A DNA stretch of 64,000 nt from Verticillium longisporum (lineage: Eukaryota; Ascomycota; Sordariomycetes; Glomerellales; Plectosphaerellaceae): assembly GCA_019188255.1 (NCBI GenBank), contig JAETXT010000007.1:4774001-4838000 (forward strand), in the 5' to 3' direction. Below the pieces are notes generated by a model. That model made no database searches. It was not told where the DNA came from and worked only from the letters and a program-made list of their open reading frames with translations. The position numbers and the translations under genes are program-made. This document shows, piece after piece, positions 47,295-59,753 of this stretch; the first letter of the stretch is position 1; the number at the start of each line of letters is the position of its first letter.

Positions 47295-48186
47295 ATGCCG
47301 ACTTTTCGCAAGCCCAACATGGGATCGTAAGTTCCGCGATGCAGTGAATTCTCACATACAATGGACAGGCCTCTGAAAGACCATGCTGACACTTGCCAGG
47401 GTCCTCAAATCTCCCATTGTTCTCTTCAAGATCGGCCTCGAGCACGAAGAGTTTCGAGTGCATGAATGCATTCTGCTCCCTCTTTCACCACAAATACGTG
47501 AGAAAATCACAGCAGGAGGCCAAGGTCAAGTCATAGAAAAGTTCCTCTGGGAGGACGTGGAACCTACGACTTTCGCAGACCTCGTCGAGTTTGCCTACGG
47601 AACCGACTACACGACCGATATTTTTCCCGAACACGCCAACGATGGCAACGATGACGACATTTACAATCTCAAGGAGTGGATTGACAGCTGGACGGGCAAA
47701 AAGGGCGCCATCTACTCTCACGGCCTTCGTTTCATCGAGGGCCTCCACGACACGCCTGACGGGTACTTTCCTGGTGATCAGGACGCCGAGCACAAACCCA
47801 TCAACAAAACCAAATGCTCGACCACCATCTTCCGGCACATAAAGCTGTACGCCCTGGCCAAGCGGTGCGGAATTCAGAGCCTCCAGGACATCTGCCTCTA
47901 CAAGTTGCGCAACTGCCTCGTACGCCTGCCGTGGGAGTTCTACGACGAAGACTTCATCCTCAAAGCGACCCGATACATCTGGGCGAACACGCCAGAGGGC
48001 GAGCGCAGCTTGCTTCGCAGAATTTGGATCGATTTCATTCTTTGTGATCTCGACTGCCTGATCGATGGCAGGCTCGAAGACCCGATCCGATGCATCAAGA
48101 ACTTTGGCTCCGAGCTCCTGCTTGCTGTGCCTCACGGATACTGGCAAGAGCTCCAGAGTGTTCGGGAGCAGAGAGCTAAGAAGTAG
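47295..48186 (+). CDS. BTB/POZ domain protein
   Basis: Likely protein-interaction protein; the family includes cullin-3 adaptors, though fungal members are mostly uncharacterised. Two exons, 47295-47326 (MPTFRKPNMGS) and 47400-48186, giving 272 aa. The BTB core begins at PIVLFKIGLEHEEFRVHECILLPLSPQIREKI and continues through EDVEPTTFADLVEFAYGTDY. A C-terminal helical part follows (KLYALAKRCGIQSLQDICLYKLRNCL). It is convergent with the MFS gene. No other domain is present. Confidence 0.83.
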
Positions 48187-48645
48187 ACAGCCGAGTGCGG
48201 GGCAGCCTGAAGTCGGATATCGGCCTGAAGTTGGGACGAGATGAAACCGATCTGGGGCGTTCGAGACATGGGACGACTGAACAGGGATCATGACACTTTC
48301 ATGGTGATCGCTATTTTCGGAGGGGATATGGACACGCCTGGTAAAGGGTTTTTTGCTTCACCTGCCTTCCGGGAGCTTCCGAAGATGTTGCATCCCGTGA
48401 GTGATCACGCTATGCGCTCGAAATACGGTCGGCTGCCCGTAGCCTAGGTAGTCTTCTTATACCCATTCCTGACAGCAAGGACTTTATTGTTGCTATATTC
48501 GCTATCATAGATGCCCGCAGTGCAGATCCAACAAGGAAAGAGCACAATGAGTGATGTGATGGTAGAAAAGTCTGTAAAAGTGTGGTGGCATAACTAAAAT
48601 CTGCCTCACACGCAAGCCACTCAACTCAATGGCGCTTGCATGCAT
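48187..48645. other. Convergent intergenic region
   Basis: 3' UTRs of the BTB and MFS genes. Nothing else is seen. Confidence 0.4.
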
Positions 48646-50732
48646 TTAATCCTCATCAAAGAAGCTGCCGGCTCTCTTCAACATACCCATGTCAACCAAT
48701 CCCATTACGCGCCCATCCAACCGCCTGAGCCTCTCATCCATGAACCACCAGACGGTGCCAACAAAAAGGGCAACAAAGATCTGGGAAACACCAATGCCAA
48801 TGACGGACGATCGCAAGCCCGCGGACCTTCGGGCCTCCACGGCGCTCGCGACTCCTAGTATGAAAAATGCAGCAAACATGTTCTTCCAGCACACGAGCCC
48901 GGCGTCCATGTCGGCTACGTTACGCAGGCAAACGTGCAGGTTCGAGCTCGTGTACTGCGCAGACCGGTAGATGACAGGTCTCGCGAGGGCGTTGAGCACG
49001 TAGACACCCACAGCCAGGAAGCCGGCGAGCACAGACAGCAGCTTGAACGAGATGTTTCGGCTGCCGTGGATCTCGAGGCCGAAGGACAGGATCCCGATGG
49101 CGGCGAGGACGGTGCCGACGCCCAGGGCCGCGACGAGGTTCAGCAGGGTAAAGTCCTTTCTGGCCTTGCGGCGCCAAAAGGCGAAGAGGGCGGCGGCCGA
49201 GACGCCGCAGATGAAGGGCGCCAACAGGAGGAAACCGATCTGCGCCTCGTCAAGGATGGCGGCCGTGAGCGGCGAGACGACATGCGCGATGGCCCACAGA
49301 GCCGAGTACGGCAGGAAGGTGGCCAGCGCCAGCAGTGCCGTGGTCGGGGCGATGAGAGCGCGGGGTCCCTGCAGGAGGGTTCGGTTGTCGACGAAGCCTC
49401 GGAAGGAGGAGATGGGTTTCATGGTGCGCAGATATTGCCTCGCCTCGTGCGTGTTGGGCACGTGGAGGTTGAACTTGCCGATCGAGCGGCGGGCCGTCGT
49501 CCAGGTCGGCGTGCGGGCTGAGGGGAGCGCGTTGCCGATGAACCAGCGGTCGTACGCCGTTTCAGGCGCGGCAAAGGCGAGAAGCGGGATGGCGACGATG
49601 AAGAACGTGTTCAGAATTTCAAAATGAATTTCGAAGCGGGCTGCGTTGCGCATGGCGACGCCGCTGAGCAGCGGGGGCCCCCAGGCCGTCGCGGCTTGCA
49701 AGATGTCGTAGGCGGCGAGGCGCGGGTTGCGCTGGTGCTCAAAGTATGTGTCGTGAATCGAGCTGAGAACGAGCGTGTCGAAGGCGCCCCAGCCGATGCC
49801 CTGAAAGATGCGAGCGCCGAGGGTAGTGCCGAAGGTGGTTGAGCGCATGTTCCACAAAGCGCCGATGAAAAGAAATACCATGGAAAGGAGATAGACGGGA
49901 CGTTTGCCCCAGATTTTGGAAGCGGTCACGCTGGCGAGACCTGTGATGGACGAAAATATAAAGGGAACGGCTGTTAGAGATGCAATGGCGGTATGCGAGA
50001 CCTGGAACTGGATGGCAAGCTTGGCGGCGACGGGGATGAAGGCTGTCTTCATGGCGCTCACGAGGCACACTGTCACGAGCAGTGCGAAGAGATTGAGGTC
50101 TTTCTTCCACAGAGGCCAGTTCTAGACGCTTGTCAGTCGAGAAGGCCTACGACAAAAAAAATATGAGTACGGGTAGTCCTTACCAGAGGGTCATCCTCAT
50201 CATCGGACGGCTGAGGGCTGAGTTCTGTCGTGGCATATCTGCCCGAGCCATACTTGATGGTCCTTCCCGTCATCGTCGTTGAACGAGAAAACCTCCGCGT
50301 CGAACTGGTCGTGGGCCGCACCGGACTCGCGATTGTCGTGTTGGAAGCTGTCTGTGGTCGCGAGATGGTCGGCATCGGGCGCGTCGGGTGCGACGTGAGC
50401 GCTGCTAGCTTGAGCGGCCGTAGTCCTGCTTTGATCTTTGATCCCGCCCCTTGTATCGAGGACATGGTTCCCGCGAGTGTGGAAGTTGTGCCAGGTCTTG
50501 TCGAGCTGGTAGTTGGTCGCGACGACATTGTCGCGCCCTTGAGCTTAGTCGTCGCATTCGCGACCGGTCTCTTCGCGGGCCCGGATCGAGTGGTCGAGCT
50601 CGTCGCTGGCCTAGGCGGATCTTTGGGCGGGACTGGTGGTGGTATGTCAAGCGACACTACCCTCGCCTTGTGTTGCGCTTCATAGCTCGTGGCGGGCTTC
50701 GCGATAGTGCTTATCCTCGTGGCCTTGTCCAT
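48646..50732 (-). CDS. MFS transporter with long Ser/Thr-rich N-terminal extension
   Basis: Predicted multi-pass plasma-membrane carrier of unknown substrate. Two exons, 50732-50184 and 50121-48646, giving 674 aa. The first 180 residues are cytosolic and low-complexity (PVPPKDPPRPATSSTTRSG; PTTSSTRRF) and probably phosphorylated. The membrane part starts at DLNLFALLVTVCLVSAMKTAF. It contains a motif-A-like loop (SKIWGKRPVYLLS), GARIFQGIGWGAFDTLVLSS and about twelve hydrophobic segments. ATG 50732 (MDKATRISTIAKP) is chosen as the first Met that gives a compositionally uniform tail; upstream residues in the same frame look unlike protein. It differs from the DHA1 protein at 8-9.8 kb and is a separate subfamily. 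Confidence 0.85.
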
Positions 50733-53558
50733 TGCGCTATGCTGTCTCGCGCTGTTCAAGGAACTGTCGTGAGATGTGTGTCGTCGAATGCCCTGAGGAT
50801 CAGGCTTGCACTGGACGATGAATGTCCATCCAAAGGTATTATCGTCGAAGCTGAACCAGCAGCGTCTGCGCGTCAAGCGCTGGAGAACCGAAGAGAACGT
50901 ACAGCAACACACCCGGCCTGTGGTGGTTGAAAGAATCAAATATGGAAAAGGGAAGGGGAGGGGTTTCACGATGCGTTACCTCGCCATGTGGGTGATAAAG
51001 TATAAACCCTAGGACTACGACGGTAGGAAATTAGGAATTGGATGCAAGGGATCGACCTGAGGTGTGATGCGATCATGCTGGGTGAGGGTGTCGTAGCGAA
51101 ACCCAGTTTCTCAAAGCGCTCGCATGAGGTGTGGGTGGAAGAAAGCTGAGAAGACCTGGCCTCGGAGACGAAAGGGCATGACAGATGGTGACTACCCAGG
51201 TAGAATAGGGCATCCGAGAGTCATCGTGATGATCGCTTGACAAACGTGCTCAGGTCGGCATGGCATGACGAGACTGGCTGGGTTTGCCTCGATACGCTCT
51301 CCATCTTTTCTGGTTGACACATGTACGACCAAACACCACAGGGGTTGCGGTTTTGTCGATCATGCTCGCTTGGCGGCCGGATGTCACCTTATGCCACGCG
51401 CTGCGCAGGCCTCGAACCCCTCCTCTACTTGGTCCCGCCTGACGGACGTCATGTCAGCGCTGACGCCGCAATGCACGTTGCAAAGGCCAGCCGTTCTCAG
51501 AGGCTGGGAGACGTGAGCGTGGTGGGGCTGCACTCGTTGCTGAAGACTGAGCTTTGACGTTTTGGCCCAACTGAAGGGTTGCGATGACAGGGGCTCTGAA
51601 ACTCGTCTGGTGTTGGTGTTGAGAAGGGGGCGTGACTAGGAGTCAAAAGGCGTCAACGACAAGGGTTGGCGACAGCTAGGTGCTTAACCCGTATACCTCC
51701 AAGGGAGCATATCAGTAATTGCACACGAGAGAAAGCTGTCATGTACGCACGGAGGAGATTCTGCAAACCGAGATGAGAGTAGGTCAATCGATGGGAAGCC
51801 CAGGCCACGCTGCTACCAGAGACAGGATTGGGAGGAATGGCCATCTGAGCCGTCTCTGCACACGAGACGGTACAGCTTCAGTATGGGATGGTTCATGTGT
51901 GTTTGTCTTTGGATTGATCGTTTTGTTTCAATAGCGTAGCAGCGATCAAGCATCGTTGATGCAATAGCATCCGTCTGCCACCAGACACTTGGGAGCTTTG
52001 GAGGCCTGAACGTTCGGTCTGGCTTGACGAGGGTATGAAGACCATTAAGAGTCGCCTCTTAAGCCAAATCACCACACACACACACATACAGTGCCTCAGG
52101 TCGGAAGAGGGCCACAACACCATCGGTCGTCGATCATTTTGGCCAGATTGACTTTGTCCTGGCAGCGTCAGTGGCCTCGCCCGACCCAATCCAGTTCAGA
52201 GTGGTATCTAGAAAATCTCCGATGTCACGTCACTCTGCTGCATCTCACTGTCTCCCCTAGGAGACGCAGAAATAATCGGCAATATACCGTCAATTCTCCG
52301 CTCGAATTACCCGTTGACCAGCCAAGTAGTCAGGCGTGACAGGTTCCAGTAGACGCAGAGATCGATCAATCTTTGCGCCACTGCCAGCGAGCGAACGAGT
52401 ATGCGTGCGTGCATGACGGGCATTTCCTGGACGCTGCCTCGGCAGCCCACCATCCGGCTACTGGCCCCCTCGAAACCCAAGTCTCCGGACCTGGCGCCTA
52501 TTGCGGCAGTACGATCGTCCGCATCGAGATAGTGGAAGCGCCATACTATGGTGCATTCGCATGAAAGAACGTGGCGGCATCATGGCACATTGGCAATGAT
52601 CTCGTTGACGAACTGGGAGCAACAAAGGTCAGCCCAACTGTGGGAGCAACAAAGGACTGAATTTAGGTAGACACTGGAAACGAGCTTGCGGCTTGACGTT
52701 GTTCCTGCGCCAACGCTTGTGCAGAACTACGTTCGTATGTGGACGGCGGATTCGCTGGTCCACGACACGATCTCGATAGCAGCGCGTCTAACGGCTTGGC
52801 AGCTTGCTGATCAGTCGTTAATTGTTTTCGTAGCAGCACTACAAACCATAAGCCTGGCCAGTCATCAGATCATTGGCTGGCATTTTCCATGCCGGATTTT
52901 CTCCCCTGTTCCTTACCCCGGATATGGGCAGACAAAAACACAATCATTGTTGGTAGTCTGCTGCTTGTGTGCTCCAGGGTTCAGTGGTGATGGGCGATTG
53001 TCTGCTTCACTCGGCAGTTGAAGCATAAGCCATCGAAAACGTCACGGGAGCGCATTGAAGTATTGTTATAGTACATGCGACCCCTCTATGACGGTCCTCG
53101 GAACCTAAAGCGAGAGCGAGCGCACTTAGATTGGCCCCTAATTCATCTTCGCTACAAGCATGGTAGGATTTAATATGATAGACTTTAGCGACTCTTTTCA
53201 CGCCCACAAACTTCAATCCCGAACCATTCACTGTCGCCGTTTGACCATGCAGACAAACAAGACAAAGGAATGCGGTACGGCGCGACTGTGGACTTTTGCA
53301 GCGATCATCAGCGATCTCGCGCGAAAATGGCTACTGGAATGAGGGCAATGCAACCCCCTGTCTCAAGCTCACCAGTCATGGGCTTACCTTCATCGTCTAC
53401 CCACTTGCGTGAGACAAAAATTTGTCGCCCCCAGCGAAAAAGCCACCTGAGATGGGCTCACTTGCACATGACCATATCTTCTAGAACAAGCGGCGCAGTC
53501 CCTGGTTCTCGGGACCTGCCCCCCGCCTGATTGAGTTTGACGATGACCCAGCCACGGC
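50733..53558. other. Gene-poor region
   Basis: About 2.8 kb with only chance open frames and a short AC microsatellite near 52073-52086. No transposon remnant could be recognised by eye. Confidence 0.4.
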
Positions 53559-53654
53559 TTCCAGCAGATTACCTCTCTCAGCCTCAGGGCAGCGAGCTGA
53601 GGAACTTTCCAGCAGATTACCTCTCTCAGCCTTAGGGCAGCGAGCTGAGGAACT
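53559..53654. repeat. 48-bp tandem duplication
   Basis: Two adjacent 48-bp copies (53559-53606 and 53607-53654), each starting TTCCAGCAGATTACC and ending GCTGAGGAACT, differ by one C-to-T change. The near identity suggests a recent duplication. Confidence 0.95.
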
Positions 53655-54760
53655 GCGCCAGGTAGGAGTAAAACTCTAGATTGCTCGACTCATTCGAGCA
53701 GCGACGAAAGCAAGGAGACTCACATTGACCCCGAGAGGGTACACACCCCGAAGGAAATTCTCAGGGCGGCGGCGACGAGATTTCGTCACCAGCATAGGTT
53801 GGCATCAAGTGGCAAACCCCACCAAAAGCGCCGACTTTGCTCGAAGCAGCACGTACCTTTCGTCAAAAGATGACAGGAGGTACCTGTCCGTACTAACTCA
53901 ATGGCCGAACTCCCGGGTAAGCCCGCATGACTCGGCACGCAGGAAACGACCCGTCATATTGCTTTCGCATTGGCGAGCACATGGTCCAGTGGATACAGAC
54001 TGGGTATATGCGAAGACGGCCCTTTGGAGACCTCGGCAGCAACTGGGGTCCCGCGACTTAGACATCAAAAGTGGTTCTGGCGTACGAGTGAGAAGCTCCA
54101 AAGTCCTCACAGTGCTCTCCCAAGGGCGCCGAGTACTCCGACAAACTCGAAGCGGTGCCCCCTAGTGCCTGGTCCTCAGACAGACTACTCGGTCGCCTGT
54201 TCCTCGTGTAGACAGTTTCCCGTACGCTACATGCTTAGGGTGATGGGGCCGATGGGGCCTCAACAGACGCCGCTGACCGCGGCTTTCCCTAGACCGACTG
54301 CTAAAACCTGCCTAGAGGGGATACCCTGCCTTGACTGCCCCTCTTTGACTTTCCCAACTCCCGTTGTCTGCAGGTCGAGACATGACCTTGCGGCTGAGGC
54401 TAAGATCCCCATATCCACGTGAGGCAGATGCCCGACGATTGCTGATCTAATGCTGTTCTGGGCTGGGTCAGGGCGAAATTGGCCCCCTTCCCTCCCTCCG
54501 TCTCCCCGTGTCGTAGGGAATAGGGACGAAGTAGAACAGCGGGGACGACGACGCCACAGGGCTAGAACTGCCCAGCTAGAAGGATCAGGGGAACCAGTTT
54601 TTTGGACCGAGGACCAGGACGAGTGAGGAACAATAAGATCCTGGCGATGCCAGGTTCCATGGCCTTGGGACTGGATCCTCGGTGGCTTCTGTTATAAACC
54701 TTCCTCCTCGCCCAACACGCCCGTCGACGTGCACCCACAGCACAGTACACTCTGAGAACC
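53655..54760. other. Upstream region of the rhodopsin-like gene
   Basis: No gene is evident. A TATAAA box lies at 54693-54698, 63 bp before the start codon. The open frame 53725-54165 lacks protein-like features. Confidence 0.4.
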
Positions 54761-56125
54761 ATGGCGGCCATTGAGAACCGCGGGCCTACCCTACAGGCTG
54801 TTGCTGTGTCTTTGCTCGTCGCGGCCATTATTTCAATCTTGCTGCGCTGCTATGTTCGGATATTCTTGATCAAGAACTTCGGCGTCGATGACTACTTCAT
54901 GGTGGTCGCAATGGTAAACATGACTCTTTGTCTTGGCACGGTTTCCCTTCCCATACTAATACGGAGCAGGTTTTTTTTGCTCTCTTCGTGACTTCCGTTG
55001 TAGTGGGCGTCAAATACGGCACCGGACGGCACCACTGGGATCTGGAACCGGCCGATGAACAGAAGGCCATGCAGGTTTGGTGGTTCTGCTATCTGTGGTA
55101 CTGCCTCTGCATGATCGCCTCCAAAATATCCATCGGCTACTTCCTCCTCCGCATCACCGTACGGAAACTCGACATCTGGATCATCTACAGCGTCATGAGC
55201 ATCACCGTCCTCGTCGGCGCCCTCTTCTTCTTCGCCACTCTCTTTCAGTGCAACCCCGTGTCCTTCTTCTGGGACAGGAGCCTCGCCAACGGCACCTGCA
55301 TCAACATTGAAGTCATCATCGCCCTGACCTACTTCTACAGCGCCTGCAGCGTCATTTGCGACTTTACTTTTGCCATTCTTCCCGTCTTCCTCATCATGAG
55401 CCTCAGAATGGACCGCAAGACTCGTCTTGCTCTCGTTCCCATCGTCACGATGGCGTGTGTGTAAGTAGCAGCAGGCTGTGACACAACGGCCGATGGTTGG
55501 AAACTAACAGTACACAGGGCGAGTTCCGCCGTCGTCGTGCGATTTGCATACGTCAAGGATTTCAAGAATCCCGACTTTCTCTGTATGCCTTGCATCTCCG
55601 CCTGCTCCTCCCAAACTTGACACACAACAAGGACTAACATGAACAGACTCCACCGTCGACATTGCCATCTGGTCAACCACCGAGTCAGGCCTCGCCATCA
55701 TCGCCGGCAGCCTGGCCACGCTCCGCCCGCTATTCCGCCTCGTCGCCCGCGCCATGGGCCTCTCCACGAACGACCCGTCCGGCTACCAGGTTTCGGGCCA
55801 ACGGCGAATCCCCTCCGGCATGGGCTGGGCCAACCAAGCGGACGAGAGCCGAGACAGCCGCCGTGGCAAGGGCCCCTTCAGCCTGACGACATTTCTCCAC
55901 GACGAAGCAGAGGCCAGGACTGGTGGCGCGAGCGGAGAGTCAGAGGATGCGCAACGGAAAAGGTCACTGGACCGCAAGAGGGGGTCGATCTGGAAGTCCA
56001 GGGGCGGTGATGCCGGCGACAGCGAGGAGGAGCTGACGTTCGACGGCTCGAAGAAGACGACAACCTGTACGGTCGAGACGAGGACAAAGGGTTCATCATC
56101 ATCAGTGGAGGAGCGAAGCGTTTAA
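54761..56125 (+). CDS. Fungal rhodopsin-like (Pth11-related) seven-helix membrane protein
   Basis: Member of the large fungal integral-membrane family whose founding member Pth11 is a GPCR-like surface sensor; many members remain uncharacterised. Four exons: 54761-54913, 54970-55460, 55518-55582 and 55647-56125, giving 395 aa with all phases matching. Helix 1 is VAVSLLVAAIISILLRCYVR, followed by the family signature GVDDYFMVVAM. Also present are GTGRHHWDL, KISIGYFLLRITVRK, and CNPVSFFWDR with GTCINIEVIIALTYFYSACSVICDFTFAILPVFLI. The C-terminal tail of about 140 residues is hydrophilic with many Ser, Arg and Lys. It lacks a CFEM domain, so it is the short subtype. Confidence 0.87.
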
Positions 56126-56210
56126 TATTTTCCCTTTGCAGGCACCCATGCGACGAACGGTGTTGTAATATTTACTCGGGCAACATGAACAGTACACAGG
56201 CTAATATGCC
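56126..56210. other. 3' flank of the rhodopsin-like gene
   Basis: Short AT-rich sequence leading into the minisatellite. It contains the ATG (56185) of a small open frame that runs through the repeats. Confidence 0.3.
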
Positions 56211-56336
56211 ACAACAAACAATGCACCCTAATAACATAGTTTACCACCACTTACAACAAACAATGCACCCTAATAACATAGTTTACCACCACTTACAACA
56301 AACAATGCACCCTAATAACATATTTTACCACCACTT
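56211..56336. repeat. 42-bp minisatellite, three copies
   Basis: Copies at 56211-56252, 56253-56294 and 56295-56336. Each begins ACAACAAACAATGCACCC. The third differs by a single G-to-T. The period is divisible by three, and an 84-codon open frame (56185-56439) reads through with a 14-residue repeat around QQTMHPNNIVYHHL. Confidence 0.97.
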
Positions 56337-58157
56337 ACAAGCTCCCTTCGATTACCAGCTTTGTGTTGAGGTTGAGGCCCTTTTGGCACCGGAGGAGATT
56401 GTACCTAGAAGCACTCCCCGTCTAACTCTCCGTCTGTGAATACTCGCACGCGTTAGTGTGGCGCCATGTTCGAGCACACAAGGACTGAAAGCGCCGCCCC
56501 CGTCGAGGCTAGAGCCAGAGCCACGATTCTGATACACCGAGCGAAGTGGTTACCCATAGAGGTAGGTAAGGTGTAGGGCGCACACGTCTGCATACGACGA
56601 TCGCTGGCATGCTTGAGTTTCCTAGCAGTGCAGATCAGCCCAGCCACTCGCGACATGCCTTGAGCGCGCAGCCAGCGGCCGCTCTGACCGCGGCCTAGAT
56701 GCCTATAGTTCTCTGGCTATCACGTCCAGCTCCAGAGCACCATGTCGACGACATGCCGACATGTCTGGCCCTGAATGCGGGGATTTCAGCCTTGGGTGAG
56801 ACAATAGGATCGAACTAAAGCAATCCATCTAGTAATTGCTATCTCACTGCCGGCGACAAGTTCGATAGCGCAGTAAATCGAGCGACTTGCATAGTGTTTG
56901 ACAAGGACGTGAGGCGGCGATCCCACTTTCCTCTTGGCCGCGGACAATGTTTCACGACAAGGGCATGGTGACATTGAGGGTTTGCTATTTCCCGCCCCGG
57001 CCTTCATTTTCAGCCCCCGATCTGAGGGCTGTTTCTGGTCAGCGGCATGTCAACAACCTGGTATGTGCATGCTCCAAGTGGTAGAGACCAAGTCCGAATC
57101 CGCCACGAAGTCAGTGATGGGCCAGAGGAGCGGTCTGCCAGGGGGCCTGTTGTCAGGGGTTGCCATGAGGGGATGTCGGCCAGGGATGGCTGGTTTGGCG
57201 ACCGACATATTATCCAAGAGGAGTGCCGATCAACGTGGCATATGCCTGTCAACAACTGGAGAATTGAATTTCAAGGACGTGCATCTGCCACCGTACTTGT
57301 TGAGATGCCGATCTTCGACAGCGCTGCACATTGGCTAGTCAAATTGACATGCGGCTTCCCATGATCCGTGTCTGCACTGGTCTGTAGGCTCGAAACTCTG
57401 AACCATCATGGATGCGCCTACGGCGCCAGGGGAAATAATAGGAGTCGCGGCTGAGATTGCAATGGATTGTTGACAAGCCCTGTCTGGAGCCACATCATGG
57501 CAGGGTTATTGCTCTTTCACGATCGCTTTTAAGCATGCCGAAATGGATCGTAACGAGCCCAAACGCTTGGTGGAAGCCAACCCTTACCCATGGCATGACT
57601 CAATAAAGATGCTGGGAAACAGAGCTGGACCAGGAAAGAGCTCGTGATCGACCTCTCTCGTGATATCGGAGCACGGCTTGTGTTGCGATGATATTTCCTT
57701 TCCTAGGCACTTATTGCCAACACGACAACGTAGAGCCGTAGCTCCATCGCGCGTTTCGTGACAAGACAGAGAACCCGGGAGAAGTAACGCCAAAAAATCT
57801 CTGATATGTAGATGGCCTTTAGAAAAGCCAGGCACAGTGTCTGGCCGCCCAGCTTGGCGCGAGGTCACGGGCTCTCTGACCCAGAGATGTTGCTCAAGCA
57901 GTGCAGCGTTGATGTTGATGGTGTTCAGGGTGAGTTGGGCAGGGTTCATGTCAACAAGTTGCAACATACACTGTCTGTGTCTCAATCTGCTGTGGTGGGT
58001 GGATTATGTCAGCGGGACCCCACTCCAGACCCCTCCTGTACGCCGGGTCAAACGATGGAAGCTGAAGACAGCTTCGCGAATACTTGCGATCACAAAGCTG
58101 TCTCCCCCTCGTCCAATGGCCCTCTCTTTTTTCCCACTGAGAGTATTTACACGAAAA
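56337..58157. other. Intergenic region
   Basis: About 1.8 kb. Small frames show no conserved-looking content. No RNA gene is seen. Ends in the promoter of the rhodanese-like gene. Confidence 0.4.
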
Positions 58158-58665
58158 ATGTCTACCATATCTCTCGCCAACCTGCAGCGTATCTCTGCCA
58201 AAGACCTGTCCGAGATGCTGCTCACACAGCAAGCCGCTGCTACGGACCCGACTGTCGCCGTTGTTGACGTTCGCGATGATGGTGAGCTATTGTGACAGTT
58301 CGCCTTGCATGCACAAAAGCTTACTGACGCTCCATCACGCAGACTACCTTGGTGGCCACATCAAGGGCGGTATCAACATGCCCTCCGCAACACTCGACGT
58401 CATGATGCCTACCCTCGTCCGACGTATGCAAGACAAGAAGACAGTCGTGTTCCACTGCGCCCTCTCCCAACAGCGCGGACCCAGCGCGGCACTCAAGTAC
58501 CTTCGCGAACGCGACCAGATGCTGCGAAGAGAGAACCCCGCTGAGCTCGCGAATCAGACGGTTTACGTCCTCGATCTCGGCTTTAGCGGTTGGCAGCAGA
58601 CATACGGCGAAGACGAACGCCTGACCGAGGGATACAGCAAGGAATTGTGGCAGAGCGGTTTCTAG
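58158..58665 (+). CDS. Rhodanese-like / Cdc25-type small phosphatase (Ych1/Acr2-like)
   Basis: Single rhodanese domain protein of the Cdc25/Acr2 group, which includes arsenate reductases and small phosphatases. Two exons, 58158-58281 and 58343-58665, giving 148 aa. The domain starts at ISAKDLSEMLL, continues VVDVRDDDYLGGHIKGGINMPS, and has the active-site loop HCALSQQRGPSAAL, a CX5R motif. It ends with VYVLDLGFSGWQQTYG. The intron joins RDD and DYLGGH. The CX5R loop length fits Cdc25/Acr2 rather than sulfurtransferase rhodanese, whose loop is one residue shorter. Substrate cannot be fixed from sequence. Confidence 0.87.
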
Positions 58666-59021
58666 GGGTGTGACTGAGGAGGTATGGAATGGCGCTTCGA
58701 TCACATCCAGTTGGCGTCCCATGACTGAAAAAGCCAACTTTGACTTTGGCGTGACCTGGTGGCTGGACGATTCGCACACCTCTGTGGCTGTCGCTCGTAA
58801 CTTTACCAAAGACACAAAATGGACGACGATTTCCTCTCCGCCCACATCTCCGAGCTGCACTTCGACTCGTCACGAAAACTCGGTTCGAGACAATTCAGAG
58901 TCGCCATCCTATCGAGCTGCGTTCTACGTCTGGGCAGCTTCACACGCCAAAGTCCGGTCGAGAGACTTGATTCGCGCCGAGAGCCTCGTACAACACGTCA
59001 ATTTGCCATCACACAGATCCC
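58666..59021. other. Intergenic region
   Basis: Short region with no recognisable element. Confidence 0.35.
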
Positions 59022-59753
59022 ATGGACGCACTTAAACAGGTCTTGGACACGTTGTCCAGCCTTTTCCATCATTCTGGCGATGCCAGCTCAAAGCTACCAG
59101 GCCAACAATCGCAGCCCGAACAGGGGTACCATGGCGGCTACCCTCGCCATCGCCATCGCCACGGTCGTAGGAGACGCAGCCATCGCCTCGGGGGCCATGC
59201 AGAGATCATCGTCCCCGTGGTCATGGTCACAGTCTGCGCCGTAGGCTTCCTCTGCTGCTTTACGGCTCGCGTCATTCTCGAGAACCAGATTGCCAAGAAC
59301 TGCGTGCTCCCGCAGAACAAACATCTGCGCATCCTCAGCGGCCTCGTCATCCTCGTCTCCTGGGTACTCATTCGCGTTATCTTCTTGCTCCCGTTGGCCG
59401 TCGAGCATGTCATCCTGTTCGGAGTCGTCTGCTTCCCAAAGTACCGAACAAGGCAGAGGCACCAGCTGTGTGCCCCCTTTGCTTGGATGGACCGCACTTC
59501 TCGCAGCATGGCAGCCATCAGTCTCGCCTGGATCTTCAGAGGCTTCAGGCGTGCTCCAAAGCCTGCCGCGCAGGAACTGACTTTGCGGCCGACTCAGATC
59601 TGTCCCGAGAGTCAGCTTCCTGAGGGTCACCCTCCCGAGAGTCACCTCGCTCCTCCCGCCTACGGGCTCCACGTCTCCGACTCGGCCCTTTCCCCGCCCC
59701 CTCCAACATACAAGAACCAAGCCGGCAATGACGAGCAAACTTTGCCCATCTAG
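59022..59753 (+). CDS. Hypothetical membrane protein with His/Arg-rich stretch
   Basis: Not recognised. Intronless frame of 243 codons. The N-terminal 60 residues contain a basic, His-rich patch (RHRHRHGRRRRSH). Two strongly hydrophobic regions follow: IIVPVVMVTVCAVGFLCCF, and LSGLVILVSWVLIRVIFLLPLAVEHVILFGVVCF, which is long enough for two helices. The C-terminal tail is Pro-rich with PPAYG and PPPPTYK motifs of the PPxY type, which may bind WW domains of Rsp5-like ubiquitin ligases. This last feature favours a genuine protein, such as a trafficking adaptor, but that is inference. Confidence 0.62.
   Translation: MDALKQVLDTLSSLFHHSGDASSKLPGQQSQPEQGYHGGYPRHRHRHGRRRRSHRLGGHAEIIVPVVMVTVCAVGFLCCFTARVILENQIAKNCVLPQNKHLRILSGLVILVSWVLIRVIFLLPLAVEHVILFGVVCFPKYRTRQRHQLCAPFAWMDRTSRSMAAISLAWIFRGFRRAPKPAAQELTLRPTQICPESQLPEGHPPESHLAPPAYGLHVSDSALSPPPPTYKNQAGNDEQTLPI

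Noticed and set aside
53725..54165. Possible gene or transposon relic before the rhodopsin-like gene
   Set aside because: Arg/Ser-rich product with no motif. No terminal repeats or transposase fragments were found.
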